DNA of 22,822 nucleotides. Source: Fomitopsis serialis. Taxonomy: Eukaryota; Basidiomycota; Agaricomycetes; Polyporales; Fomitopsidaceae. How positions within the stretch are numbered: position 1 is the first letter of the stretch; each line of letters begins with the position of its first letter. Under the pieces are notes generated by a model. The model ran no database searches. It was not told the origin of the DNA and saw only the letters and a list, made by a program, of their open reading frames with translations. The stretch spans positions 1-22,822 of the forward strand of contig NW_025955515.1 in NCBI RefSeq assembly GCF_022376445.1, read 5' to 3'. Below are positions 7,941 to 18,709 of the stretch, in pieces. The translations under genes were made by a program, and so were the position numbers.

Positions 7941-10900
7941 TCATCGTGCGGGGGTCAGTTTTGCCGCCTGCCCACGACCTTGCCCCTGCACAGTCGACGT
8001 TTTGAATCCTAGCTGTCGCATCGTGGCCAACAGGTCTGTCTTCTGCACCGGCTTCGAGAGGTACGCCGCGAAGAGATTGAGGCTGGGGTCCACCACATCG
8101 GATGCGGTCGCGCTATACGCACTCACAGCAATGATAGGTATCTCCGCATTCTTGTTGCCGCTGTTTTTGATGTATCGGGCGGCTCCTTCACCGTCCACTA
8201 TACACAGACCAATTAGCGATATTACAAGGTAACAATAAGGCGTCACTCACGTATTGGCATATGAAGGTCCATCAAGATACAGTCAAACTCTGTTTGAGAA
8301 CACGTCCATGAGTACCGAGTCGCGTCAGACAGGGATTCCGACGCTCACTTATGTCACCCATGGCAACACTGATAGCTTCCGACCCATCCGCCACGACAAC
8401 ACAGCGGCACCCGAGACGTATGAGCAGTGTCTCGATGATCTTCGCCGTGATGGGGTTGTCTTCCGCCAGGAGGCATGTCACAGCCCGATCTGACGGATCA
8501 GGCGCCCTCTTTAGGTCAACCGAGGCGACTGACGACGGTGGCGTGTTCAGCTCGTAGTGATTAGGCCCGGTCGCCGGTGGCAGCCCCCAAGAGTCAGACG
8601 TAACGCTCTCGCCGTTCGTGGACACTGACGCAGTCCGGAGGCGGCTGGGCATGGAGTTACGGCGGACATTGTCGCCTTCCAGGTGGTTGAGCTTGAACCG
8701 CTCAACAGTGCTATAATCCGACGGTTTCCGGACGTGGCCACTAGCACTTCCAGGTGTAGGCGGACCTCGCGACATCGAGGAGGCAATAGACGAAGTCGAG
8801 GTCGCGGGCGAAGGCGGGTTAGTAGGCGAAGGCTTGCTGGGCCCGTCCGTCGCAATAGTGACGCTAGTCGGCTTCTTGATGTTGACCTTGGCCGATACAC
8901 TCTTGCGGCGCGTGTGGAGATTCGCCGGTTCTGACAACGTCTGCGACAAAGGCGCCATCTGGTCGGTTTTCATTTTCCGAATCATGTCGTCGTTGGCTTG
9001 TTTCAGGACGGGAAGGTTCTTGAAGCTGAAGGAACCGAAATCGTCGTCGGAGGGCGACATTGCGGTTGTGTCGGCAAGGGCGGGGGGCGCAGAAGCGGAA
9101 GCAGGGTCAAGGTCAGCAGATGGCGCGGGACTATCGGAGCCAAGAGTGGTGGTCATTGTAGGGTGGTCGGGCTCGCTGAACGGCTGCAGCACTGCTCCAC
9201 GAGGATCGAAGTAGTCAGTAGACTCAGGATCTGTGACTTGCGGGATGAATGCCGCCTCGGTAGCCGTGACCTTGTCCCAATCGATCCCAGCGAAAAACGG
9301 GTGATCCTTGACCTCGTCGGCACCATTGGCCCCCAGACGCCGAGAGGGATCCTGTGTCATCAACCGCTGCATGAAGTCCTTCGCCTCGGGCGAGATGTCC
9401 ATGTATCCCTCGTGCCATTGTACGCGGCCCGACAGGATGTTCTCGAACACCTTCTCAGGCGTTTCGTCATGGAACGGAGGAATCCCATAGAGAAATTCAT
9501 AGGTGATGACACCCAGAGCCCACTAGAAGCAATTCATTAGCCTCATGACGGTCTCGATGGGACAGAATCTACTCACCCAATCCACGGCAGCGTCATCGCC
9601 GCGCAGACCTAGAATGGTCTCGGGGGCGAGATAGTCCGGTGTGCCCACCACCTTCTGGTCACCGGGCGGCGTACCGCCAGGGTTAGGATGAGAGCGAAGA
9701 TCGGTAGTCAATTCAGTTGCGAATGACTGTAAGGGACTATCCATGTGTGGCTGCTGCTTGCTGTTCGACCGCCGCATGGCGAAGAGTCCAGAGCCCTGGA
9801 GAGACTCAGAGCCGCTAGACTCACTAACGTCATCTGAAAGCGACAAATAAGGCGACGATCCTAGCCGAGGAATCGAGCTGGTCCTCTGCGTAAAATACGA
9901 ACCTCCCGCGTATAGGTCGGACGTGAACGGTGTCGACCCGATGTAGACAGAGTCGATTGAGGGTGGCCGTGACCCAGGGCTATGTCTTGACCGCGTGCGC
10001 ATCCCGAAGGGAAGTTGAGCGTCTCGTGTTTGGCGACCTAGGAGACCAATCCTGCTCAGCCCGAAGTCAGTGAGCTTGAGGTGACCGTGCTGGTCGATGA
10101 GCAAATTATCCGGTTTTAGGTCACTGTGGCAGCAGGAAGTATTAGCCAAGCAGATCATAGCAAAAGATATACACGACGTACCGATGTACAATACCGCGCT
10201 GATGCAGATACTCCAATCCAAGAACGACCTCTGCGATGTAGTTGCGCGTCCATTCCTCGGGCAGAGACCCGAGAGACTTGATCAGCGCAGCGCAGTCGCC
10301 ACCGTTGAGGTACTCCATAACTAGATACAGATTCTCCTTGCTCTGGAAAGTGAAATAGAGCTTGGCGACGAATGGCGACTCAGCCTGCTTCATAAGGATC
10401 ATCCGCTCTGCCTTGACGTTCGTGATCTGATTCTTCGCGATCATGTCCGCCTTCTTGAGCACCTTGATCGCGAAGTAGTCGCCAGTGGCTTTCTTCTTCG
10501 CGAGGAAGACGGAGCCGAAGGCGCCTTTGCTGATAGGCTTGATGATCTCGAAGTCTTTGATTGACGTAGGTGTCGTCCTGGACAGCGGCGCGACAGAAGG
10601 AAGGCGAGGCGATAATGGAGTGCCCGACACCGAGTTGGTCGGGCTGAGAATGGGTTGCGCTGCAGTTGAGTGCCGTCGCCTGCGCGGTCGTCGCGTCTGC
10701 GACTGGTCTTCGGGTGAGACCAAAGGCGACAGAGGGGGAGTGATGAGCAAGCGAGGCTCGAGGATGCCTAGCGACGGCCGCGGCCGAACTGTGGTCTGAT
10801 TGACCTCGTTGAGATCCATGGGCGGTGGTGTGAGGTCGTGAGCAGGATATGTTGCGAACGACACTATGGGGGCCGCTAATGCTAGAGGAGACGAGATAGA

Positions 10901-13900
10901 AGACGGCGTAGATGATCGTGTTTGCAAGTTGCTCGGAGGATACGCAGGAATAGGCGCGACAGGAAGGAGAGGTGAGCTGAAGTTAGAAGCTAGAGTGTGG
11001 TCGATAGTTTGGCCCGAATGACCGCCGGAGAACGGAATCGGCGAGGTCGACGCGATAGGAGTGGGCTCCGCCGTCTGACTGCCGAAGGCGTAGTCAATAG
11101 TGTTACTGGTACGGTCCTCCGCTTGCTCGCCCTGTTGTTCGTCCTCTGAGCCTTCTGCGGTCTGTTCGCCGTCCTCGTCCTCATCCTCGTCCTCCTCAGC
11201 AACATCCTCCATCTGCGAAAGGGTCTGAGCGACCTTGTCCGCCCACTCCTGGCGGATCTTCTCGAGTACTTGATCGTATTCTGCATACGCACGACGTTGT
11301 CAACTTTCTGTCGCATAACACGCTCAGCGTCCTCGATCAGCTGCGTGAGCGCCCCGTCCTCGATGGAGGGTTTGCCCCATCGTCGGACTTGCGACATCTT
11401 CCGCTCTGAGGCAGGCGACAAGAGGCGTTGCCTCTCGATGGGCTCGGCCGATTCCTCATCCTTCAACGCAGGGATAGAGATTTCGCTACAGAGTTGCAGG
11501 ATGTCCTCGAGTTGCTCAAGGATGTGACGCTGCAGCTTCTTCACGCTCAGTTTCTTCATCTTCAACGGCGCACGGAGGAGTTGAAGCGGGCGAAGACGAT
11601 CCAGGTGAGGTAGCCGGGGAGAAGATGGGCATGCCACGGTATTCGGGAGCCGTCATGGGCGACGAACGGTCAATTGCCGTCAACAAGTCGCGAATCGTGT
11701 TGCGAGCTCGCCGATCGACTCGTTGCACTCGCTGATTTCAGCTTCGAGCCGGTGCGTCTCCGCACACGTCTCATTATGCTTCTCGAAGTACCACTGCGGT
11801 ACCTCGCATTCGCAAATGCGGCAGAGGATCGGCGCAATGTTGATCGGCCGCGCGAACGGGAAGGGGGTAACAGGCTCGTACGCCTGTCTATGTCCGAAGC
11901 CTACCTGTGTCGCCTCAGCGGAAGCTGGCTCGTCACCAACCTCGCCAGACTCGAGCAAGATGGAAGGAGGCTGCTCCAGGCATTCCGGCTGACCGATGGG
12001 CCTGACGACCCACATTGTATGCGTCGGTGTACCCTCCTCACGTTCCATCATGAGCATACCCGTTCCGACCATCTGCTGGTACAGGTTCTTGTACGACGAC
12101 TGACCGGGTTCAGCGTCAATGACCTTCAGTCTGAATCGCACCTCCACGATGCGTGAATCGTCGTCGAGCAGCCGCCGAGTCGCATCGCGGAAGACGTGCC
12201 AGTCAGCCGGAGCAAGTAACCGCGATATCCGCGTTCCTATGAGGTCCTCCTGGTCCGTTCTGAAGCGAATGATGATCAGCGCGTTATCATTCCGCCTATG
12301 AAGTCATGCACGTACCCGATAACGTTCCGCCATGCATAGTTGACCCATATGAAGTGGTCGCCATCCATGCTCAGCTCCAGTACGATATTCTGGTTCTGGG
12401 CATGTTCTGCTTGGAGACGTAACCGCTCGGTGGCTAGGACCCTCGCGGATTCGTTGTTGTCAGTAAATTTTGACGTCGACCTGGGCTGGTCGTTCTCCTT
12501 CGCGGGCGTCATAGACAAGTCCTTCGGTGTTTCATCCCTGGTCCGACGAGTCTGGCTGACGGTCCGGGACATGCGAAGCTTACTCTCCTCGTCCTGCTGA
12601 AAGCGAAGCGCACCGGTTCCCGCCGCCTCAGCACGGACCGAGGGAGTCGGGGCCAGACCTTCCTCCTCGTCCGCAGGCCTCAGCACGAAAGTGAGAGCTT
12701 CGTCTTGCTCGTCGTCGTTGTCGTCAAAGTTCCAGAACTGCTTCTCTGCCTCCCACCACTCGACCACTCGAGACAGACTCGCGATAGCGAGCAGTACCTG
12801 GACGTACCAGTTGCGTCCGTGCCAATCCGGGTGCTCGTCCCACGCCTTACCGATGTTCTGCACGCGCTGCACGAGCTGCTCGCAGACCTTCGGGTTGGCG
12901 GTGAGCTGGTTGATGGACATCTCCTGAACGTCCGTCGCAATGCCAATCAGCTCGTACAGGGTAGTCATGATCGGATCGACTGGGTCATCCACCAATATCC
13001 TCGAGGAACGGCGGTTGTTAGTAGCCTGGTCTTGGTATCCCCGTGGGAGGGGAGACCGGGAGCGAGACGCGGAACGCGAACTTGCACCGGAGCGAGGTGT
13101 GCGGACGGGAATATGGATCGTGCGGGATAGTCTTCGGTTCGCAAGGGTTTGCGCACTCCAATCCCTCGACTGTGCAGCGGCGCTCTGCTTGCGCGGACTG
13201 ACCACCTCGGGTGGAGGTGTCGGACTGGTGACAGAACTCAGCGCAGGACTGGAGGCGCCAGTACTCGAGGACGCGACATTGGTCACGGACTGACCCCGGG
13301 GAAGAGTCGAATGGCGCCGCAGAGAGGCGGGGCTTGTGGAAGACACGGACGCTGTGAGAAGCCCGGGCGACGGTGGCCCGAAGATCAGCGAGTGCTGGGT
13401 CGCAGGATCTTCATCGAGACACGCACGTTGTCGACTGTGATAATTGCCTTCTGGGTCGGCTTCATAGCCGCCATCAGAGCTCACATCGTCGAACTGCAAC
13501 GCGGACCTGAGCTCCGCCGGCTGCAGGACGAACGCTTCCCGGAGAGGCTCCGGCTGCGAGTCCGGGAGGTTGGACTCCCGCGTTGGGCCACGCTCGCGCT
13601 CCCTCTGCTCGCGCTCGAATTCCGCCTCGTGATCCCCCTCCCTGAGGCGCTCCTCAAAGAAGGCAGTGATTGAGTTGGTAGTCCGCTGCAGCTCCTTGTC
13701 GCATTCTGCCTTTGCGGCCTTGAGACGGCGCGTAACATGACGCCTCACGAAGGGCATGGAGACCGTGTTGGAGGAAGAGGCGTGTGCATTAGCGGCGCCA
13801 TTGTTGCTGGACGAAGAAACATGACTGTGGAGGATGGGGGGTAGTGCTGTTTCCGGGGAGAAGACGAGGGGACTTGGTGGCTGGCGTCGAGGATGAGAGG

Positions 13901-13913
13901 AGTCGGCGGACAT
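7941..13913 (-). CDS. RIM15: Rim15/Cek1-type (Greatwall-like) protein kinase with PAS and receiver domains
   Basis: Exons 12316-13913, 10182-12259, 9577-10123, 8349-9522, 8251-8289, 7941-8197; introns 53-59 nt, all GT-AG; about 1,900 residues. Order: Ser-rich N-terminus; PAS-like domain from about residue 505 ([20 protein letters not shown]); C2HC finger ([20 protein letters not shown]) near 680; coiled-coil/acidic linker; AGC-type kinase from about 1100 with [34 protein letters not shown] and GTPDYLAPE. About 135 residues separate DFGLSR from GTPDYLAPE, the split hallmark of Greatwall/Rim15. A C-terminal receiver ([25 protein letters not shown]) keeps its phospho-acceptor Asp and Lys. Known family role: nutrient/stress signalling into quiescence through endosulfine-PP2A. 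Three single-base indels in exon 2 (near 11704, 11589, 11263) break the frame as given; sequencing error is the likely cause. Confidence 0.93.
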
Positions 13914-14768
13914 AGAGGTCCTGGCTTGAGGGCAGAAGACGGGACCAGATTAAGTCGGACGACGAGACACTGCGATTAGGATATGGGCTGGCAGGTCCAG
14001 TGGCAACGGGGGTAGGGGGAGAGACAGAAGGAGAGCAACGAGACGGTGGTGGCGGGGCTCAGGGCGACATGGACGAGTGATAGGACGACGATGGGACGTG
14101 GCTTGGATACGCAGGAGCGGTGGGCGACCGTGACCAGTGCGAGACGGGGCCAACCTCAAATCCGGCGGGGCCGAGGCACGGGCATATTCACACACTACAA
14201 TTCCCATAATAGGCAATCCCCCACAACCGCTCTCGCCCTTTCGGGCCCGCGTCCTCCTCGCCCTTCTCCGTTTCTTTCCCTGCACGCGCCCACGCGACCG
14301 CCCTCCGCGCCGAGGCCAGCTCGGAGCTCAACAGCTGTCTTTTGTCACCGCGGGGACCGGAGAGTCGCGCTCAGCCACGTCTGCGGCACTCGCCGCCGGC
14401 TTGTATTGACCGCCGGAAGAGGCAGCCTGGGACACCGCGCCGCTGTCCGGGGTCCTGCTCCCACCGCGTACGGCGAGCAGGTGAGCGACTTTGACGACGG
14501 CGAGGACGCTCACTCGGTACGCCGCCGCATCCTCCGCCATTCAACGAACCGTCATTGCTCACAGAATCCCACATTCCCGGTCCAGCCCACCCTCTCACGC
14601 CTGGTCACCTGGCCCTGCCTTCGCCTTCGTTTCTCTTCCCCGAAGTACTCGGTATGGCACCAGCCCTCTTCCTTGGAGTCCAGTCCATTTCTTAATCAAA
14701 GTCTGTCCCACAGATTCTATCCCTCATCACCGCTCACGAGCACCTAACCGTGTGCCGTGCTAAGCACC
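13914..14768. promoter_or_regulatory. Divergent upstream region of the kinase and bS18m genes
   Basis: 855 bp between two genes facing away from each other, so it must hold both promoters and 5' UTRs. The plus strand has strong C/T-rich stretches around 14215-14310 and 14580-14730, as is common just upstream of fungal start codons. No clear TATA box was seen. Long overlapping open frames here (for example 14046-14747 +) are compositional and have no domain. Confidence 0.55.
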
Positions 14769-15441
14769 ATGTTGTCCCTCACGAGCTCCATGCGACAGGC
14801 GGTCTGTCGGGCACGATCGCGCTGGCAGAGCCCTTGGGTCGCCGCTGCCTCAATTGCAACAAGGAGACACAACTCTACTTTCGAACTCGAGCACATTACC
14901 GACGAGCTCAGGAGCCAGGGCAATGCCCCGCTTACGCCAGAAGGTGCCTACTCGGAGACAGGAATCAACTACAGTAAGTCGACCATCAGCTGCCGAAGAC
15001 AAGGCGCTGAATGTGGCCCAGATGAGATTAGCCTTAGTGAGGGTCCTAAACCTCATTTTAGGCGGAACAAGGTACGTCTCATGCTGCTTCATATCCTCTG
15101 GTGCGTAGTTTCTCATCATTTCCCCAGTTCTTCAAACCAGACGAGCTCTCGTACAAATCGGCGACGAAGACCAAACACATACGCAAGAAACCTTTTTGCG
15201 GTCCCAGCCGCAAGGAATCGGAGCAGGTCGACATTTTCTACCAGCTCGGCATGATCCTCTGCAGGAGGCGATGAATTCAAAGCTGCTCTCAGGCTTCGTG
15301 ACAGAGATGGGCAAAATCAAGCGGCGCTCTGACACAAACCTCACATGGAGAAACCAGCGCCGCCTTGGCAAGGCGATTCGTCGCGCGAAGATGATGGGTG
15401 TCATCCCGGTCTTGAGCAGGCGGATGCTCATCAATAACTAG
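14769..15441 (+). CDS. Mitochondrial small-subunit ribosomal protein bS18m
   Basis: Exons 14769-14973, 15022-15071 and 15128-15441 with introns of 48 nt (GTAAGT...GGCCCAG) and 56 nt (GTACGT...CCCCAG). The phase closes through KPHFRRNKFFKPDELSYK. About 189 residues after allowing for one indel. The start at 14769 (CACCATG) opens an Arg-rich, acid-poor leader (MLSLTSSMRQAVCRARSRW) typical of a mitochondrial targeting peptide. The C-terminal domain (DPLQEAMNSKLLSGFVTEMG, then RNQRRLGKAIRRAKMMGVIP) is the bS18 family signature; bS18 sits on the mitoribosome small-subunit platform and binds rRNA with bS6. At 15253/15254 one base is missing (ATG ATC where ATG GAT fits the family), putting the conserved half out of frame. 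This is probably a sequencing error in a conserved gene. It is transcribed divergently from the kinase. Confidence 0.88.
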
Positions 15442-17001
15442 TCACCGTAGTGTGTGGTAACCCCATCCGATGCGAACTACCATGGCATGGTCAAGGCGCT
15501 ACAGCGGTAATCACATTGATGGATACATTGCTGTCCCTCAAAGCAAGGCGTTTCACGGTCGCGAGGTTGACAACGGCGCGGTCAGCTGGAGTAAGCAGTC
15601 GGCCGGCTTGTGGCAGTACTTAATGCATCTGCAATGCATCCATCTCTACCCATGATCCGGCCGCCCACCAGTACGCTTGCAATGAAACAGTGATCTCGTT
15701 GATGTCTTATATAAAAGCTGAGTGCAGTAGAACTGGGAATCTCATTGCCTCCGTCCGCGTGGTAGGGAACGTGAATCAAAGTTACGTAGGACTAGGAATG
15801 TAGTGCTTTGAGACGGCCGTCCGCGTCATCCGTCAGTTGACTATCCTTCGAACACTCTCGGGTGGGCTCTGCCAGTGTCCATTCCCGCCGTCCTCTCGTC
15901 TGACTCTTCATTTGACGCTTCATCACAACACGCAAACCCTACTTAAAACTGAATGAATATTAATACTCGTCACCAGTGCAATGTATACAGAAGATGACGT
16001 GACTTCCGCCGCATCGGGAACAACCAAAGCCCCTTGTGTTCACTGAGTTGGGTGTTGTAAAGCGGCATTCATGTCAGAAGGTGAACTCTACCGCATCCGC
16101 GCAACTAGCATCCGTTAACGTTTCCACAGGGGTGCCAATTCAAAGTGGTGTTCAGTTGATGCACCCATCCGTTATCGGGCAGCACTATAATGCTGCGTAA
16201 TCCCACTTGAGAACCATCCGAACCAAGATGCCCCCAGACGCCTCCTGCAATAGCAGCGTGCTCCCACCCCACCGGATGTGCGGGGCGAACGTGTGGTCTT
16301 AATACGCTGCGAAGCTGTCGGCGATTCAGAAGTCGTCTACGGCCGCATGCCGATTCGCACAATGTACACTTTTGGGCGGCGACGATCCTTCGACGTGCGG
16401 TGCGTGGTGTAAATCACGACTCTTTCTGACGCCGCCATGTTCTATAGTCGTTCGCGGAAGAATCAGCATGCACTACCCTCGTTCAACTGCTACTTGGGCA
16501 TGAGCAAGTCCAAGAGGGATGGCTTCAAATACGCCTAAGTGAAATATGCCTAAGTGCTCCCTGAGATTACATGCTTGTCATTTCAGTCATATGTTGCCAA
16601 CTTCGATGGGAAGACGTAACTTATGCCGTTGTAGGAGCGCAAGGCGGCGTACGGCGCGTATATCCTGGCCATGATGATCAAAGTTCATCGAACTATGTAC
16701 GGTCCAAGTCCGACGCCTTCAAGTTGAGAGCACGGCCGTGCAGCCTCTGTTCAGCTCTTTAGTCTTTAGCGGCGTGAAACTAGGTCGTTGAGAAATGACG
16801 GCTTCCGCGGGAAACCTGACTGACAGGCTAGCTACTGTCGATACTCGAGACGGATGCGTTGAGTCACCATTTACATTACAAGCATGCGTGTGTACTGACT
16901 ATCGTTGATTAATGGAGGTTGACGCACACTTCATACGTTGCATACCTCCTAGGTTCGACACAAACCCCTACTAGCGCCGTGTGGAGGGTCTTGGTATGAG
17001 A
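15442..17001. other. Gene-poor stretch, no supported feature
   Basis: About 1.56 kb of less GC-rich DNA. A minus-strand open frame at 16105-16362 and plus-strand 16571-16762 have no recognisable domain. A small GCAGCA...TGCTGC hairpin lies near 16180-16197. I see no tRNA, no mobile-element ORF and no clear repeat. Confidence 0.45.
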
Positions 17002-17756
17002 CTAGCATACTTCCGGCGACACGCTGTCATTTCGTGTAGCTGAAGCTCTTCGAGCCAGCAAAATTAACTGAAACCGAGCCCTGCCAGTACTCAACAAATC
17101 TCAAGGGCCGCTTACCGTTGGTGTCCTTACCTCCGAACTGGCGGAATAGGTCCCACTGAAAGGGGACAGGGACAGCGAAGCCGCGTCATGACGTGAGTCG
17201 CCCACCGATACCCCGAGGCAGGTCGAAATGGCGCCCATACCTGATAGTTTCGCGTTCAAGGTCAAGGGTGTATCTGTCCAACGAAAAATCTGACGAGATT
17301 TCAGGGACGAGAGTTTGAGAAAATATAATTGTCCCTTCACTAAGCCCAACAGTGGAAGACACTGTCACGGCGCCGACACGGTTGCTGACTCGGACTAGCC
17401 GTTCTACTGACTTGCAATAATATCCGACGATCAGAGAACATCGGGCCTTACAACGCACTCTGTAAGACAACTCACCAATTCATCTGAATCGTCACCCCGA
17501 GTTGACAAGAACCATTATCCGACTGGCAGAACCCTGTCTTGCCATTCCCAAGCTCTCCTGTCGGCGTGGCACTGCCTGCTTCAAGTATCCGAATCCTCAG
17601 ACCTGTGGGACTAGGCTGGGAACCGTTGTATATGATATCCAGAGCAGCTCTCATAGCGCGGAATCGGTGAATTCTGTGGCCCAGGCGACCTACAGCTTCT
17701 CCTGCGGACTGACGCTGTGGTGCTGCGAGCTCCCAGGCCATGCCAAAATTGAAGTC
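17002..17756 (-). CDS. Unrecognised multi-exon gene (tentative model)
   Basis: I do not recognise the product. Coding is suggested by a chain of phase-compatible exons on the minus strand: 17476-17756 (to a GTGAGT donor), 17241-17384 (after a GTCAG acceptor, to a GTATGG donor), 17131-17155 (CTTTCAG acceptor, GTAAGG donor), and possibly a last exon ending at 17002. The reading includes AALDIIYNGSQPSPTGLRI, then VSSTVGLSEGTIIFSQTLVP and DRYTLDLERETI. It has no transmembrane segment or motif I can name. The true 5' end is unknown because a stop lies just upstream of 17756. It may continue to the coding-like scraps at 18102-18524, in which case it is broken there or carries indels. It lies about 1 kb from the O-methyltransferase on the same strand. 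Confidence 0.35.
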
Positions 17757-18101
17757 GCATCAACGGGCTGGTAGGGCGTCGCCGTTGATTCAGCTTCTTC
17801 GCGGACATAATCCCGGGTTGCAGATCACGTTCTCCAGGGGGTCGGGAAACCTATCCGAACGTGAGCCACACATCACGGAGACTCGCCTGCATGGAGAAGG
17901 CGGCGAGCTAGCGCGAGTAGATTCTCGTATTTCGCCGAAACTGCTCCGACACTGGGCATTGCGTGGATGACACCACGAGCATCCATCGCATCCTCTCGTC
18001 AAAGGGCACCACACTCCTTTCTAGCGGCATGGCCTTAGACACCACTGCCTTGCATACAAAAGCGACGTCCTTACATCAAATTTGCGATGGGATGTGCCGT
18101 G

Positions 18102-18524
18102 CTATCCTCTTGGACAAGCCCTAGTGTTGAGATGGAGGCGCTTGAAGTGTACACGGAAACATTTAATCATACCGTCAGGGCCATCCGTAAACTCACTGAT
18201 TGGCAGGTCTGGATGCTTACCAGATATCATTCGCTTACGACCAGCTGACGAATTCCTGACCGAGGACGCGGAGACCCTTTTAATCTTGGTGAGCGCGTCA
18301 GAGCAGCACTGGGCGATTTTCGATGTGGCATCTCACTAAAAACAGACACTGAAGAGGCTCACCCATTAGCTCACTATGTAGGCCGCCGGAGAGGTCGACG
18401 CGAACCTTGTTCAGGGAACGCGCCCAAACTCAATGCACTGGCGGACAAAATTCGCGTCAGCGACGTTGACGAGGCCGCCTTGCGATCCCCATAGGACCTT
18501 GGGGCACAGATACGCGGATAGCCT
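18102..18524 (-). other. Coding-like sequence of unknown identity, possibly broken exon(s)
   Basis: Two minus-strand open stretches share one frame: 18411-18524 (reads LWGSQGGLVNVADANFVRQC) and 18102-18332 (reads GKHPDLPISEFTDGPDGMIK). Between them, a one-base shift opens LNKVRVDLSGGLHSELM, followed by a GTGAGC donor-like site. This resembles an exon disrupted by one indel. The plus strand over 18082-18339 is also open, so strand assignment is not certain. No family recognised. Confidence 0.3.
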
Positions 18525-18709
18525 CTATTTGAGTTATTGGCAGTAACGATGACATTTCTGTGAAAGAAGAATCGCATCATCTCCATCATGTCGAACACGT
18601 ATCCCACACCCCGTACCCAGGTGCGCTCCTTTCTCTAGTACGCGCTCTGCAAATACGTTGAAACCCACCCATACCCCAGTATGCGGCGATTAAGTGGAAA
18701 AGAAACACC

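Noticed and set aside
11276..11320. Possible 44-nt intron (GTGCGT...CGCCAG) replacing the third kinase frameshift
   Set aside because: It would remove the coiled-coil-like NTIKYSEKIRQ sequence; a one-base gap gives a smoother reading. Not fully excluded.
14046..14747. 233-codon plus-strand open frame between the kinase and bS18m genes
   Set aside because: It lies in the shared upstream region, is rich in Arg/Pro/Ser from CT/GC-rich composition, and has no domain; minus-strand frames over the same bases are also open.
15062..15075. 10-14 nt micro-exon in bS18m using the TTTTAG acceptor
   Set aside because: The GGCCCAG acceptor at 15021 gives a 50-nt exon with perfect phase and a better KPHFRRNKFFKP reading.
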